DNA of 37,209 nt from JANRKF01 sp964519595 (GCA_964519595.1 CAZFJN010000016.1:1-37209), one strand, 5' to 3'. Numbered from the stretch's first letter, positions 7,555 through 16,407 are shown. The notes: generated from the letters alone by a model not told the origin. Made by a program: numbers and translations.

Positions 7555-8855
7555 TTATTAGATACCGTCATACATGCCTGACCAGCTGCAGATAATTTTC
7601 CGCACAATGCCTTAGCATCATCAGTAGCAACACGCAGACGATAAAAAACACCCTTATCGCCTAAATCAGCGCGATTAATAGTCGGCGTTTTTCCTGACAG
7701 TATCTGATGTTTTTTCTTCATTTTTATAAAATCAAGCCGCGCAGATGCTTCATCTTTATAAGAGCCAAGCTGAACCAGCTGCCGTCCGGAAGAACTGCTT
7801 TGTTTGTTCTTTGATTCTTTGAGACTTTTTTCAGCTTTTATATCGCTTGTATCTTTTGCAACTTTTGTGTCTTTTGCGATTTTCACATCTTGTGCGTCTT
7901 TGCTTGCTGTTGATTCTTCCGCTGCTTTGCTGTTTACCGCTTTGCTAATTGCTGTTTCCTGATTATCTACTGGCAATTTACGCGGAGGAGGAGAAAAAGC
8001 CTCTTTTTTTGCAGATATTTCGCCGCTTTTCTCAGTTGAATCTTTATCAGCTGAATCTTTAATTTTCTTATTTTCACTACTGATGCTATTTTCTGCAACA
8101 TTATTTACAGAAATTTCTTGTGGTTTTTCTAATTCAACTGCTTTTGATTTAGCCTCTTCCTGCTTTTTATCAGCTTGTTTATTTGCTGATTTACTATCTG
8201 CTTTACTATCTGATTTACTATCTGCTTTAACATCAGATTTAGTATCTGCTTTATTCAGCATATCAGCAGCTTTATTGATTGCAACTTCGCCGCCGGTAAT
8301 TTCTGCGACAGCTTGTTTACCAAGCTCTTCCTGAACGTTTAAAACTTTTGGCGTAACTTCAGTCGGCTGCGCTGAGACATTATCTACAGAATCTGCAGAA
8401 CTGAATATCTGCTCTGCTACTTGCGAATTATCACTCTGCATAGCAGAAGTATTTTTATCAGTTTTTGCTGAAGCAGTTGCTGCGCCTGAAGAAGCGGCAG
8501 CAACAGAAGCCTCCGTTTCCTGCGGAAGTGGCTCTTCCGGAGCAGGAAGAACACGTTCTACTTTTGGCGGAATTCCGCCATTTGCGGAAAATGTTTCAAA
8601 AATTGTTTTATCCTGATTTGGAAATTGCATACCGCCAGGATCAGATGGTTTTTCTTTAAGCGGCGCTGAATCAGCTTCTATAACTGTCAGATCTTCTTCA
8701 TTGCCACTATTACTGCCGGCTTTATAAGCATAAATGGCCAGAGCTACAAAGCCGCCAAAAGCGAAAATTAAAACTAATGAAGGAAGAAGACGCGCAAAAA
8801 TATTGCTGCGTTCTTCATCATCATCAAACAAAGGATCTTGTGACTTGCGTGGCAT
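7551..8855 (-). CDS. SPOR-domain membrane protein with repetitive linker
   Basis: A 434-aa bitopic inner-membrane protein. A charged cytoplasmic N-terminus (MPRKSQDPLFDDDEERS) is followed by one membrane helix (~residues 22-45). A very long low-complexity periplasmic linker (~90-350, rich in Lys/Ser/Asp/Ala) leads to a C-terminal SPOR domain (RQLVQLGSYKDEASARLDF ... GVFYRLRVA ... GQACMTV, ~358-432). SPOR domains bind denuded peptidoglycan at division sites, so a septal role is likely. The linker contains a 12-bp tandem array encoding KSD/KAD repeats. The gene overlaps argS by 1 bp and nagZ by 4 bp, the usual alphaproteobacterial argS-SPOR-nagZ order. Confidence 0.88.
   Translation of the reverse strand: MPRKSQDPLFDDDEERSNIFARLLPSLVLIFAFGGFVALAIYAYKAGSNSGNEEDLTVIEADSAPLKEKPSDPGGMQFPNQDKTIFETFSANGGIPPKVERVLPAPEEPLPQETEASVAAASSGAATASAKTDKNTSAMQSDNSQVAEQIFSSADSVDNVSAQPTEVTPKVLNVQEELGKQAVAEITGGEVAINKAADMLNKADTKSDVKADSKSDSKADSKSANKQADKKQEEAKSKAVELEKPQEISVNNVAENSISSENKKIKDSADKDSTEKSGEISAKKEAFSPPPRKLPVDNQETAISKAVNSKAAEESTASKDAQDVKIAKDTKVAKDTSDIKAEKSLKESKNKQSSSSGRQLVQLGSYKDEASARLDFIKMKKKHQILSGKTPTINRADLGDKGVFYRLRVATDDAKALCGKLSAAGQACMTVSNK
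8186..8257. repeat. 12-bp tandem repeat in the SPOR gene linker
   Basis: Six consecutive 12-bp units, alternating CTGATTTACTAT and CTGCTTTACTAT with later variants. They encode the (K/V)SDSKADSKSD-type linker. Because the unit is a multiple of three, copy-number changes would not shift the frame. Confidence 0.92.
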
Positions 8856-10591
8856 TAGCGCATTTCCTCCAAAGGCTCAATTCCCATAACCATAAGTCCG
8901 GAAGCGATAACTTCCGAAACCGCTTTTGCCAGAGCCATGCGAGCGGCAGTTTTTTCTACATCATCTTTTTGTAAAAAGCGAACTGATAAATCATCATTTC
9001 CTAAATTCCATAAAGAGTGAAACTCTGAAGCAACATCATGTAAATAAAAAGCAACGCGATGAGGCTCAAGAGCGGCCGCAGCAGCTTCGACAACACGCGG
9101 CCATGAGGCAAGTAAACGAATAAGCGCCAGCTCAGCAGGATGAGATAAATTGGCGAGCAATTTTTTATCCGGCTTGGCAGAAAGCTGATAGCTTGCGGAA
9201 AAATCAGCGGCGGCATTGCGTAAAACAGAGCGGCAGCGCGCATGTGCGTATTGCACATAAAATACCGGATTATCCTTGCTTTGTTCCATAACCTTGGCAA
9301 AATCAAAATCAAGCGGCGCGTCATTCTTGCGCGTAAGCATTATAAAACGAAAAACTCCTGCGCCAACTTCATCAACCACTTCGCGGACAGTTACAAAAGT
9401 TCCCGCGCGTTTTGACATTTTAAGCGGTTCGCCGGAACGCAAAAATTTCACCAGCTGGCAAAGCCTTACCTCGATTGCGACTTCTCCAGCGGAAAGAGCT
9501 TTAACCGCGGCTTTTATCCTTTTCACATAGCCGCCATGATCAGCGCCGAATATGTTAATCAACAAAGAAAAACCACGCTTGCATTTATCGTAATGATAAG
9601 CAATATCCGGCGCAAAATAAGTCCAGCTTCCGTCGGATTTTTTAACGGCGCGATCAGAATCATCACCAAATTCAGTTGCTTTGAATAAGGTCTGCGGACG
9701 CGCTTCCCAGTCGTCAACGACTTTGCCTTTCGGCGCTTCAAGAACGCCTTCATATAACAGATTCATCTCGGCCAGCAGATTCAGTGCTTCATCAACCTTT
9801 CCTTCCTCAGCCAGCTTGCGCTCTGATGAAAACACATCATGAATAATGCCAAGCCGGGAAAGATCATCCTTAATCAGCTCCAGCATTGCATCAACCGCAA
9901 AAATACGAACAACAGGCAACCATTCTTCTTTGCTTTTTTCCAGCAACGATCTGCCGTGAATTTGCCGCAATGCTTCGCCAACTGGCACTAAATAATCACC
10001 AGGATAAAGACCTTCCGGAATTTCAGCAATTTCCGCGCCGCAAGCCTCCTGATAACGTAAGTAAGCAGATTCCGCCAGCTTATCAATTTGCGCTCCGGCG
10101 TCGTTTATATAATATTCCTTGGTTACTGAATAACCTGATTTAACCAGCAACATTGCCAGCGCATCTCCGACAACTGCGCCGCGCGCATGTCCAACATGCA
10201 GTGGTCCAGTAGGATTAGCTGAGACAAATTCAATATTTACCCTCTTGCCAACGCCAATTTCCGAATTGCCATAGCCACGACCATATTCCAATATCGTTGC
10301 CAGCTGAGCTTGCCATATTTCCGGCCGCAGAGTCATGTTGATAAAACCAGCTCCGGCAATTTCCACTTTTGCTATTGCTGAAGAGGCGCGTAGCTTATCG
10401 GCGATAATTTCCGCAATCTCACGCGGTTTTTTTCCAGTTTGCGCGGCAACTATCATTGCCGCGTTGGTAGCAATATCGCCATGTCCGGCCTCTTTCGGCG
10501 GCACGGAATCTATTTTCCCAAGATCTACATCCGGAAATTGCGCGCGAACATTGTCGCAAACGAGAGCGTTTATCTGAGAATAAATATTCAT
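8855..10591 (-). CDS. argS: Arginine--tRNA ligase
   Basis: Charges tRNA-Arg with arginine. The 578-aa class I enzyme has the Add-1 domain N-terminus (MNIYSQINALVCDNVRAQ). The HIGH-type signature is seen in ANPTGPLHVGHARGAVVGDAL (~residues 130-150), the KMSKR loop in GEPLKMSKRAGTFV (~393-406), and an anticodon-binding C-terminal domain ends in VMGIEPLEEMR. Length is typical. It is the promoter-proximal gene of the argS-SPOR-nagZ run and lies 83 bp downstream of the PAS-protein gene. Its cognate tRNA-Arg(CCG) lies about 0.9 kb upstream, which may be chance. Confidence 0.97.
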   Translation of the reverse strand: MNIYSQINALVCDNVRAQFPDVDLGKIDSVPPKEAGHGDIATNAAMIVAAQTGKKPREIAEIIADKLRASSAIAKVEIAGAGFINMTLRPEIWQAQLATILEYGRGYGNSEIGVGKRVNIEFVSANPTGPLHVGHARGAVVGDALAMLLVKSGYSVTKEYYINDAGAQIDKLAESAYLRYQEACGAEIAEIPEGLYPGDYLVPVGEALRQIHGRSLLEKSKEEWLPVVRIFAVDAMLELIKDDLSRLGIIHDVFSSERKLAEEGKVDEALNLLAEMNLLYEGVLEAPKGKVVDDWEARPQTLFKATEFGDDSDRAVKKSDGSWTYFAPDIAYHYDKCKRGFSLLINIFGADHGGYVKRIKAAVKALSAGEVAIEVRLCQLVKFLRSGEPLKMSKRAGTFVTVREVVDEVGAGVFRFIMLTRKNDAPLDFDFAKVMEQSKDNPVFYVQYAHARCRSVLRNAAADFSASYQLSAKPDKKLLANLSHPAELALIRLLASWPRVVEAAAAALEPHRVAFYLHDVASEFHSLWNLGNDDLSVRFLQKDDVEKTAARMALAKAVSEVIASGLMVMGIEPLEEMR

Positions 10592-10674
10592 GCAGCGGAG
10601 GTTATAAGATCAGGCAATAGATGGTCAAGCATTATACTGAAAAATTATGCTGAAAAAATATAATCAATATATCA

Positions 10675-11124
10675 TCAATAGCTGACAACGCGCAGAAAAC
10701 GCATTCCGCCAAATACAGCTTGAACTGCCATTCCTTCGCCAAGCGGCAGCAATACTTGCCGGAATTTAAAAATATCACCAGGTGGAGAACCAATTTCACC
10801 TTCATGAATAAGCGGCTTTCGTGTATCAATAACTTGCCGATAACCTTTGGCCAGCTGTTCTACGTCCGGAAAAATCGCTTGTCCTGATGCATCTTTTACT
10901 TCGTCGTAAATTTCCTGAATTGATTTGCCAAGATAAGAAAAATTATAACCCGGCTTGCCGATTTTATCGCTGTGCGCGATGAAACAATAGCTCCATAAAT
11001 CCGCAATATCAGCCGGATCAATATCCTTAACGTCCGGCATTAACCGCCCGCCGCGCTTCTTTTCCCAGTAGCCAAGAAGCCGTACGGTAATGCGCCGCTC
11101 ATTTGAAGAATTATCGTTTATCAT
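10675..11124 (-). CDS. PAS_5-type single-domain protein
   Basis: A 149-aa soluble protein with no output domain. RRITVRLLGYWEKKRGGRLMPDVKDIDPADIADLWSYCFI followed by FSYLGKSIQEIYDEVKD and a C-terminal LLPLGEGMAVQAVFGGMRF matches the small alphaproteobacterial PAS_5 family (recognised from pattern). In that family the opening R-x-P-xxxDIDP-xxIP segment precedes a PAS fold. The ligand and partner are unknown; such proteins are often orphan sensors. The gene is followed by argS on the same strand and preceded by a 370-bp non-coding stretch. Confidence 0.72.
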   Translation of the reverse strand: MINDNSSNERRITVRLLGYWEKKRGGRLMPDVKDIDPADIADLWSYCFIAHSDKIGKPGYNFSYLGKSIQEIYDEVKDASGQAIFPDVEQLAKGYRQVIDTRKPLIHEGEIGSPPGDIFKFRQVLLPLGEGMAVQAVFGGMRFLRVVSY

Positions 11125-11497
11125 AACAAAACCTGGCTAAATCTTTTACAACAATGCGATAAAACCACTTTCTAACAATAGTTTGCAGAATATTTACCGT
11201 ACATTTACAGCGTATCTGAAACGTATCTGCAAAGTATTTGCAGCTTATCTGCGGCATATTTTCAAAGCTAGAAATACATATTAACCAATTAAGGTAAACA
11301 ATAAATAAAATTTCTGGAAATTTCGAGCTACTTTGTTGATTAATAAAATATTATAGATAAATGATAAATCTTGCTTTATACCTCTTGCACTTCAGTAATT
11401 TCATTAAATGTTTATAATCTTACAAATCCTTATAACATCTTGTAAGATATTATAAAATTAAAGTCTTATAAAATTTATGAAATATTGAAGCTAATAA
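11125..11497. other. AT-rich intergenic region before tRNA-Arg
   Basis: No gene is seen. The region has degenerate GTATCTG-type repeats around 11212-11258. It also has a perfect 9-bp inverted repeat, ATCTTACAA / TTGTAAGAT, at 11417-11425 and 11440-11448 with a 14-base loop. It must hold promoters for the PAS gene (minus) and the tRNA (plus), but no convincing -35/-10 pair was found. Confidence 0.5.
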
Positions 11498-11574
11498 GGT
11501 CTCGTAGCTCAGCTGGATAGAGCGCTACCCTCCGAAGGTAGAGGCCGCGCGTTCGAATCGCGCCGAGACCGCCA
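11498..11574 (+). tRNA. tRNA-Arg (anticodon CCG)
   Basis: A complete 77-base cloverleaf. The acceptor stem GGTCTCG pairs with CGAGACC, the D arm is GCTC...GAGC, and the anticodon stem CTACC/GGTAG closes the loop CTCCGAA with anticodon CCG, reading codon CGG. The T arm is GCGCG-TTCGAAT-CGCGC. The discriminator G and the 3' CCA are encoded. A chain of hairpins begins immediately after the CCA. Confidence 0.96.
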
Positions 11575-11575
11575 C

Positions 11576-11795
11576 CGCTTTTGCCCGCGCCTTTGGCGCG
11601 GCCTTGCAAAAGCGAGTGTCCAGCATAGCCCGAAGGGCGACGACGGACTGGATACAAAATATATGTAACATTTTGTACTAATAGCAATTCTACTTCTATG
11701 AAGTAGAATTGGTATGGAAACCGTGTGCCGAAAGCACCGGTTTCCCGCCGCGTAGCGGGCGAGACTCGCAATCTATTGCTACGCAATAGATTGCG
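11576..11795. repeat. Array of seven consecutive hairpins downstream of tRNA-Arg
   Basis: Seven inverted repeats follow each other almost without spacers. Approximate positions: 11576-11614 (CGCTTTTGC/GCAAAAGCG with an inner CGCGCC/GGCGCG), 11618-11653 (GTCCAG/CTGGAT with an inner GCCC/GGGC), 11653-11677 (ACAAAAT/ATTTTGT), 11685-11711 (perfect 12-bp stem, loop TAT), 11716-11745 (GGAAACCG/CGGTTTCC), 11744-11759 (CCCGC/GCGGG), and 11767-11795 (perfect 13-bp stem, loop TAC). No T-run follows, so it is not a standard terminator. Confidence 0.85.
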
Positions 11796-11821
11796 AAACA
11801 GTATAAGTTTTAGCGCGAATA

Positions 11822-14557
11822 TCAACCTAACTCAGCAATTATTTCTTTTACCAGCTTAATTGCCTGCTCTATTTTATCAGCTTCCGGCCCTCCTCCTTGC
11901 GCCATTTCCGGCCTGCCGCCGCCGCCTTTTCCGCCTAGTTCGGCAACGGCTTTCTGGATCAGATTAACAGCGCTGATTTGGCCGCTTAATTCTTTTTTTA
12001 CGCCAATTGCGATTGCTGCTTTTCCTTCGATGCTGCTGGCTACAACTGCAATATCAGCAATTGTGAGATATTTGTCTATAATTGTTCGTAATTCTTTAGC
12101 ATCTATTCCGCTAAATGATTTGCCGATAAAGCTTAAAGCGCCGATTTTTTCCGCTGATATATTTTCTTCAGCCGCCGCCATTGCCTCGCGTTTTCTGGCT
12201 TCGGCTTCTTCCTTGGCACGTTTTCTGGCGGCTTCATTCTGCGACTCAATTGCGATTGTGAATTTATAACTGAGATCAGCGAATATTTCCGGAAGATCTT
12301 TCAGTGGCGCGGTTTTTATTGCGCCATAATCAATTTGTGCAGTTAAAGCTTCCTGCAATTTTTCAAGCTCAGAAAGCATGTAATTTCGCACATTTTCTGC
12401 AGTTACCGCTTCAATTCTTCTTATTCCGGAAGCAACCGAGCCTTCGGAGATTATTTTAAACAGCCCTATATCAGCGACATCGCGCACATGCGTTCCGCCG
12501 CACAGCTCGACTGAATAAGCTTTTGAATCAGCTTTTACCGCCTCATTTTTATCAGGAGATTTCCCGATTGAAAGAACGCGAACTTCCTCGCCATATTTTT
12601 CGCCAAAAAGCGCCATTGCGCCGGCGGAAATTGCTTCATCCGGCGACATAATCCGGCATGAAACCTCGCCGCCTCTTGCCACTACCTCATTTACCACATT
12701 CTCAATAACAGCAATTTCTTCTTTGCCAACCGCCTTGTTGTGGCTGAAATCGAAGCGCAGTTTTTCATCATTTACCAGCGAGCCTTTCTGTGTGACATGA
12801 TCGCCAAGCAGATCACGCAGTGCTTTATGCAATAAATGCGTTGCGGAGTGATTAGCGCGGATTTTCTTGCGATTTTTGTTGTTGATTACGCAGTTAACTT
12901 TATCGCCGATTTTTATTTGCTGCTCGGCAATCGCATAATGCACAATTAAATCTTCCAGCGGTTTTTGCGTATCTTTTACAGTTGCCGCCAGCTTATCGCC
13001 TAAAGATAAAAAGCCGCTATCGCCAATTTGTCCGCCTGATTCACCATAAAATACGCTTTGATCAAGAATAATCGCCACCTCGTCTTTGTAACCAGCTTCA
13101 GTTATTTCCACGCCGTCTTTAACAATAGCCAGTATAGTAGCGGAACATTCTTCCTGCTCATAACCTAGGAATTTATTAGCTGTGAGTTTTTCTTTAAGCG
13201 CGAACCAGATTTTTCCGGTTGCGCTGTCGCCGGAGCCTTTATAGGAAGCGCGTGCCATTTCGCGCTGATTATTCATGCAATCTTCAAATGCGGCAACATC
13301 AACATTGATGCCTTTGGCTTTTAAAATATCCTGTGTGAGATCAAGCGGGAAACCATAAGTATCATATAGTTTGAAAGCAGTATCGCCGGAGAATATTTTT
13401 GTATCTGGCGTAAGCGATTCATAAAGAAGTTTTAAACCACGTTCTAGAGTTTCCTTGAAACGCTCTTCTTCCGAGCGGAGATTTTCAGTAATCACCGCGC
13501 TGGCTCTGCCAAGCTCCGGATATTGAGCGCCCATTTCGGCAACAAGCGCCGGAACAAGACGATACATCAGCGGCTCTTTGCAACCAAGCTGATGCGCGTA
13601 ACGCATGGCGCGGCGCATTATCCGGCGCAGAACATAGCCGCGTCCTTCATTCGACGGTAAAATACCATCAGCAATCATAAAACAGCTTGAACGCAGATGA
13701 TCGGCGATAACTTTGTAAGCGACGTTGCTCGAGTCAGGTGATTCTAGTCGCGCATTACTGCCACGCGATTCTCGACTCTCAACTCGAATCACGTCTATTA
13801 GATTTCTGAACAGATCAATATCATAATTATTATGCACGCCTTGCATTACCGCGCTGATACGCTCTAATCCCATTCCGGTATCTATTGAAGGCTTTGGCAG
13901 ATTAATTCTTTGGCCATTTGCCAATTGCTCATATTGCATGAACACCAGATTCCATATCTCAACAAAGCGATCACCATCCTGCTCAGGCGAGCCAGGCGGC
14001 CCTCCGGCGATATGTTCGCCATGATCATAAAATATTTCCGAGCAAGGACCGCATGGTCCGGTATCGCCCATTGACCAGAAATTATCGTTACTGTTGATTC
14101 TGATGATCCGATGATCAGGAAAGGCGCTGATTTTTTTCCAATGATTCCAGGCGGCATCATCATCATGATATACGGTAACGCAGAGCTTGTCAGGATTAAG
14201 GCCGTAATCTTTAGTGAGTAATTTCCAGGCCAGATTTATCGCCTCTTCTTTGAAATAATCGCCGAAGCTGAAATTTCCGAGCATTTCAAAGAAAGTATGA
14301 TGCCGCGCCGTATAGCCGACATTATCAAGATCATTATGTTTACCGCCAGCGCGAACGCATTTTTGCGAGGTAGCGGCGCGTGAATGCGGTGATTTCTCTG
14401 CGCCGGTAAAGATGTTCTTGAATTGATTCATGCCGGCATTGGCAAACATCAAAGTCGGATCATTATGCGGAACTAAAGAAGAAGAAGGCAGTAACGCATG
14501 ACCATTTGCGGCAAAAAAATCAAGAAAAGCAGCGCGTATATCAGAGGTGGTTTTCAT
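11822..14557 (-). CDS. alaS: Alanine--tRNA ligase
   Basis: Charges tRNA-Ala and edits mischarged Ser/Gly-tRNA. The 911-aa protein has the class II catalytic core (SSLVPHNDPTLMFANAGMNQFK; GDTGPCGPCSEIFYD), the tRNA-recognition helices (VIADHLRSSCFMIADGILPSNEGRGYVLRRIMRRAMRYA), and the editing domain with HSATHLLHKAL and the CGGTHV zinc/editing motif. A coiled region and the glycine-rich C-Ala end (GGKGGGGRPEMAQGGG) follow. Between LFRNLIDVI and VAYKVIADH there is an Arg/Ser/Glu-rich stretch about 10 residues longer than in E. coli, coded by imperfectly palindromic DNA at ~13728-13802. It starts 6 bp after gatC, so the two are probably cotranscribed. Confidence 0.97.
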   Translation of the reverse strand: MKTTSDIRAAFLDFFAANGHALLPSSSLVPHNDPTLMFANAGMNQFKNIFTGAEKSPHSRAATSQKCVRAGGKHNDLDNVGYTARHHTFFEMLGNFSFGDYFKEEAINLAWKLLTKDYGLNPDKLCVTVYHDDDAAWNHWKKISAFPDHRIIRINSNDNFWSMGDTGPCGPCSEIFYDHGEHIAGGPPGSPEQDGDRFVEIWNLVFMQYEQLANGQRINLPKPSIDTGMGLERISAVMQGVHNNYDIDLFRNLIDVIRVESRESRGSNARLESPDSSNVAYKVIADHLRSSCFMIADGILPSNEGRGYVLRRIMRRAMRYAHQLGCKEPLMYRLVPALVAEMGAQYPELGRASAVITENLRSEEERFKETLERGLKLLYESLTPDTKIFSGDTAFKLYDTYGFPLDLTQDILKAKGINVDVAAFEDCMNNQREMARASYKGSGDSATGKIWFALKEKLTANKFLGYEQEECSATILAIVKDGVEITEAGYKDEVAIILDQSVFYGESGGQIGDSGFLSLGDKLAATVKDTQKPLEDLIVHYAIAEQQIKIGDKVNCVINNKNRKKIRANHSATHLLHKALRDLLGDHVTQKGSLVNDEKLRFDFSHNKAVGKEEIAVIENVVNEVVARGGEVSCRIMSPDEAISAGAMALFGEKYGEEVRVLSIGKSPDKNEAVKADSKAYSVELCGGTHVRDVADIGLFKIISEGSVASGIRRIEAVTAENVRNYMLSELEKLQEALTAQIDYGAIKTAPLKDLPEIFADLSYKFTIAIESQNEAARKRAKEEAEARKREAMAAAEENISAEKIGALSFIGKSFSGIDAKELRTIIDKYLTIADIAVVASSIEGKAAIAIGVKKELSGQISAVNLIQKAVAELGGKGGGGRPEMAQGGGPEADKIEQAIKLVKEIIAELG

Positions 14558-14563
14558 AGCTGA

Positions 14564-14851
14564 TTATTCTATAACTTTCGGAACAGAAAAACAGCCAAAA
14601 TCAGCGCCGGGAGCGTTTCTTAGAACCTCATCCTGCCGATTGCCGTCTGTTGCTTCATCTTTACGTCTGGGAAGTTCTATATCAGCAACGCTGACCATTT
14701 GCGGAGTTGTGCTAGTGTCAACATCATTCAACTGCTCAACCCACTTGAGAATTCCGGAAATCTGTTCAGCATAAAACTGCTGTTCGCTTTCTTCAATGCG
14801 AATTCGTGCCAGCTTGGCTATTTTGCTAATATCTTGCTTAGTTAAGCTCAT
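14564..14851 (-). CDS. gatC: Asp-tRNA(Asn)/Glu-tRNA(Gln) amidotransferase subunit C
   Basis: The small stabilising subunit of the GatCAB transamidase, which makes Gln-tRNA(Gln) and/or Asn-tRNA(Asn). The 95-aa protein has the family N-terminus (MSLTKQDISKIAKLARIRIEESE) and the ILKWVEQLNDVDTSTTPQMVS motif that threads around GatA; the C-terminus includes RKDEATDGNRQDEVLRNAP. gatA and gatB usually follow, but here alaS follows after 6 bp. The gene is divergent from ruvX with a 58-bp shared upstream region. Confidence 0.92.
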   Translation of the reverse strand: MSLTKQDISKIAKLARIRIEESEQQFYAEQISGILKWVEQLNDVDTSTTPQMVSVADIELPRRKDEATDGNRQDEVLRNAPGADFGCFSVPKVIE

Positions 14852-14909
14852 ATGTTACCATTTTCACTACAAATAAATTCTCTACAAATATCTACAAAAA
14901 ATTATCACC

Positions 14910-15398
14910 ATGAATAATGACGAAAAAGAAGATACACTAAACATTTTTGCAAAGCAACTACCAGCTTCTGCGCGGTTACTAGGCCTTGATGTTGGAAAAA
15001 CCACTATCGGACTTGCCATTTCCGATAATTTACGAATGATTGCCAGCGCGCTGCGTACGATAAGCCGCAGTAAACTTCTTAAAGATATTGAGGAAATTAA
15101 TAGCGAAATAGCAAAATATGAAGTGCGCGGTATTGTTGTTGGTTATCCACTTAATATGAATGGCAGTCATGGTCCGAGGACACAAGCAACGCGCAGCTTC
15201 GTTGTCGAGCTTAAAAAACATATTTCATTGCCGATTTTGCTGTGGGATGAGCGGATGACGACCATGGTTGTGGAAAGAGTGATGCTTGATGCTGATATGT
15301 CGAGAAAACGCCGCGATGAGCTGGTTGATAAGCTGGCGGCAAGCTATATTCTGCAAGGCGCTCTTGATCGTCTGCGCCGCATAGAGAGCGCGAATTAA
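14910..15398 (+). CDS. ruvX: Putative pre-16S rRNA nuclease / Holliday-junction resolvase-like YqgF
   Basis: An RNase-H-fold nuclease implicated in 16S rRNA 5'-end maturation. The 162-aa protein has the first acidic motif in LLGLDVGKTTIGLAISD (residues ~22-38), VVGYPLNMNGSHGPRT in the middle, WDERMTT with the conserved DER (~112-118), and a final D-x-L-AASYILQ helix. About 20 extra residues precede the core compared with compact homologues, but ATG at 14910 is the clear start. It is divergent from gatC, as in many alphaproteobacteria. Confidence 0.92.
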   Translation: MNNDEKEDTLNIFAKQLPASARLLGLDVGKTTIGLAISDNLRMIASALRTISRSKLLKDIEEINSEIAKYEVRGIVVGYPLNMNGSHGPRTQATRSFVVELKKHISLPILLWDERMTTMVVERVMLDADMSRKRRDELVDKLAASYILQGALDRLRRIESAN

Positions 15399-15449
15399 TA
15401 AAGATTATTATGCAAATAGTAACTGCGAAAATATGTATAAAATTTTCCG

Positions 15450-16286
15450 CTACAATTTTCTGCCGGAATGAATAGCAACTACTCCAAAATTCAGGCTGCG
15501 AAAATGTACATTGCCAAAGCCGGATTTTTTTATCATTTGCGCGAAAGATTCCTTATCAGGAAATCTGCGAATGCTTTCCACTAGATATTGATAACTTGCG
15601 CGCTCTTTGGTGATTATTTCGCCAAGCAACGGTATTATTTTGAAAGAATAAGCATCATAAATTCCAGTAAGCGGTGAATTGCCAAGAGGGCTGAATTCAA
15701 GGCATAAAAACCTTCCGCCGATTTTAATAACGCGCAAGGCTTCAGATAAAGCCTTATTTATATCTGTAACATTGCGAATGCCGAAAGCGATTGTATAAGC
15801 GTCAAAATAATCATCAGGAAATGGCAATGATTCAGCATTTCCACATATCCAGCTTATCGCGGCAGATTGCGGCTGTGAATTTTGCGGAATATTCAGCATA
15901 TTTCTATCAATGGCGCGATTTCTGCCTTCTCTGAGCATTGATTGATTTATATCGCAGACCACAATATTTGTATCGTTATTTGTATCGTTATTTGTATCGT
16001 TATTTGTATTGTTTGTGTTTTCTATATTTTTTCTAATTGCCTGCGCCATGCGGAAAGTTATATCGCCTGTGCCGCCAGCGACATCAAGAATCTTCATTCC
16101 TGATTGCGGATTAAGCTCTGCGACTAGCTCTTTTTTCCACAATCTATGCAAACCGCCGCTCATTACATCATTCATCAAATCATAACGAGAGGCTACTGAA
16201 TCAAAAACATCACGCACACGGCTTTGCTTTTCCTGAGCGTCAATAGTCTCAAATCCGAAATGAGTTTTTGCTGTGTAATTTTCCAT
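15450..16286 (-). CDS. ubiE: Ubiquinone/menaquinone C-methyltransferase UbiE
   Basis: AdoMet-dependent C-methylation step of ubiquinone synthesis. The 278-aa protein has YDLMNDVMSGGLHRLWKKEL, the AdoMet motif ILDVAGGTGDITFRMA (~64-79), DAYTIAFGIRNVTD and RFLCLEFSPL, all diagnostic. Between the second strand and CDINQSML is an insertion made of Asn/Thr/Asp repeats (about residues 83-107), encoded by a 12-bp tandem array. In other UbiE proteins this loop is short, so the protein is about 20 residues longer than usual. It is divergent from mutM across a purine-rich 121-bp spacer and convergent with ruvX. Confidence 0.95.
   Translation of the reverse strand: MENYTAKTHFGFETIDAQEKQSRVRDVFDSVASRYDLMNDVMSGGLHRLWKKELVAELNPQSGMKILDVAGGTGDITFRMAQAIRKNIENTNNTNNDTNNDTNNDTNIVVCDINQSMLREGRNRAIDRNMLNIPQNSQPQSAAISWICGNAESLPFPDDYFDAYTIAFGIRNVTDINKALSEALRVIKIGGRFLCLEFSPLGNSPLTGIYDAYSFKIIPLLGEIITKERASYQYLVESIRRFPDKESFAQMIKKSGFGNVHFRSLNFGVVAIHSGRKL
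15966..16013. repeat. 12-bp tandem repeat inside ubiE
   Basis: Three exact copies of ATTTGTATCGTT and a fourth with one change. On the coding strand they give the repeated tetrapeptide NDTN in a surface loop of UbiE. The unit keeps the frame. Confidence 0.95.
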
Positions 16287-16407
16287 GGAATAGCTGTAGC
16301 AAGTTTGTTATTTCTGTGAAAGTGATAAAATTAAGAGGTAGGGAAGTTTAGGAATTGAAGAAGTGAGGAAATGAAGAATTGAGGAAATAAAATGAACAAG
16401 GAACAAA

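Noticed and set aside
8186..8257. CRISPR-like repeat array
   Set aside because: Units are contiguous 12-mers without spacers and lie in frame within a gene; the same is true of the other arrays in the window.
11576..11614. Simple Rho-independent terminator for tRNA-Arg
   Set aside because: The stem is not followed by a T-run and is only the first of seven hairpins.
11475..11825. Open frame of 116 codons across the tRNA-Arg and hairpin region
   Set aside because: It runs antisense through a complete tRNA and palindromes, has no ribosome-binding site and no recognisable protein pattern.
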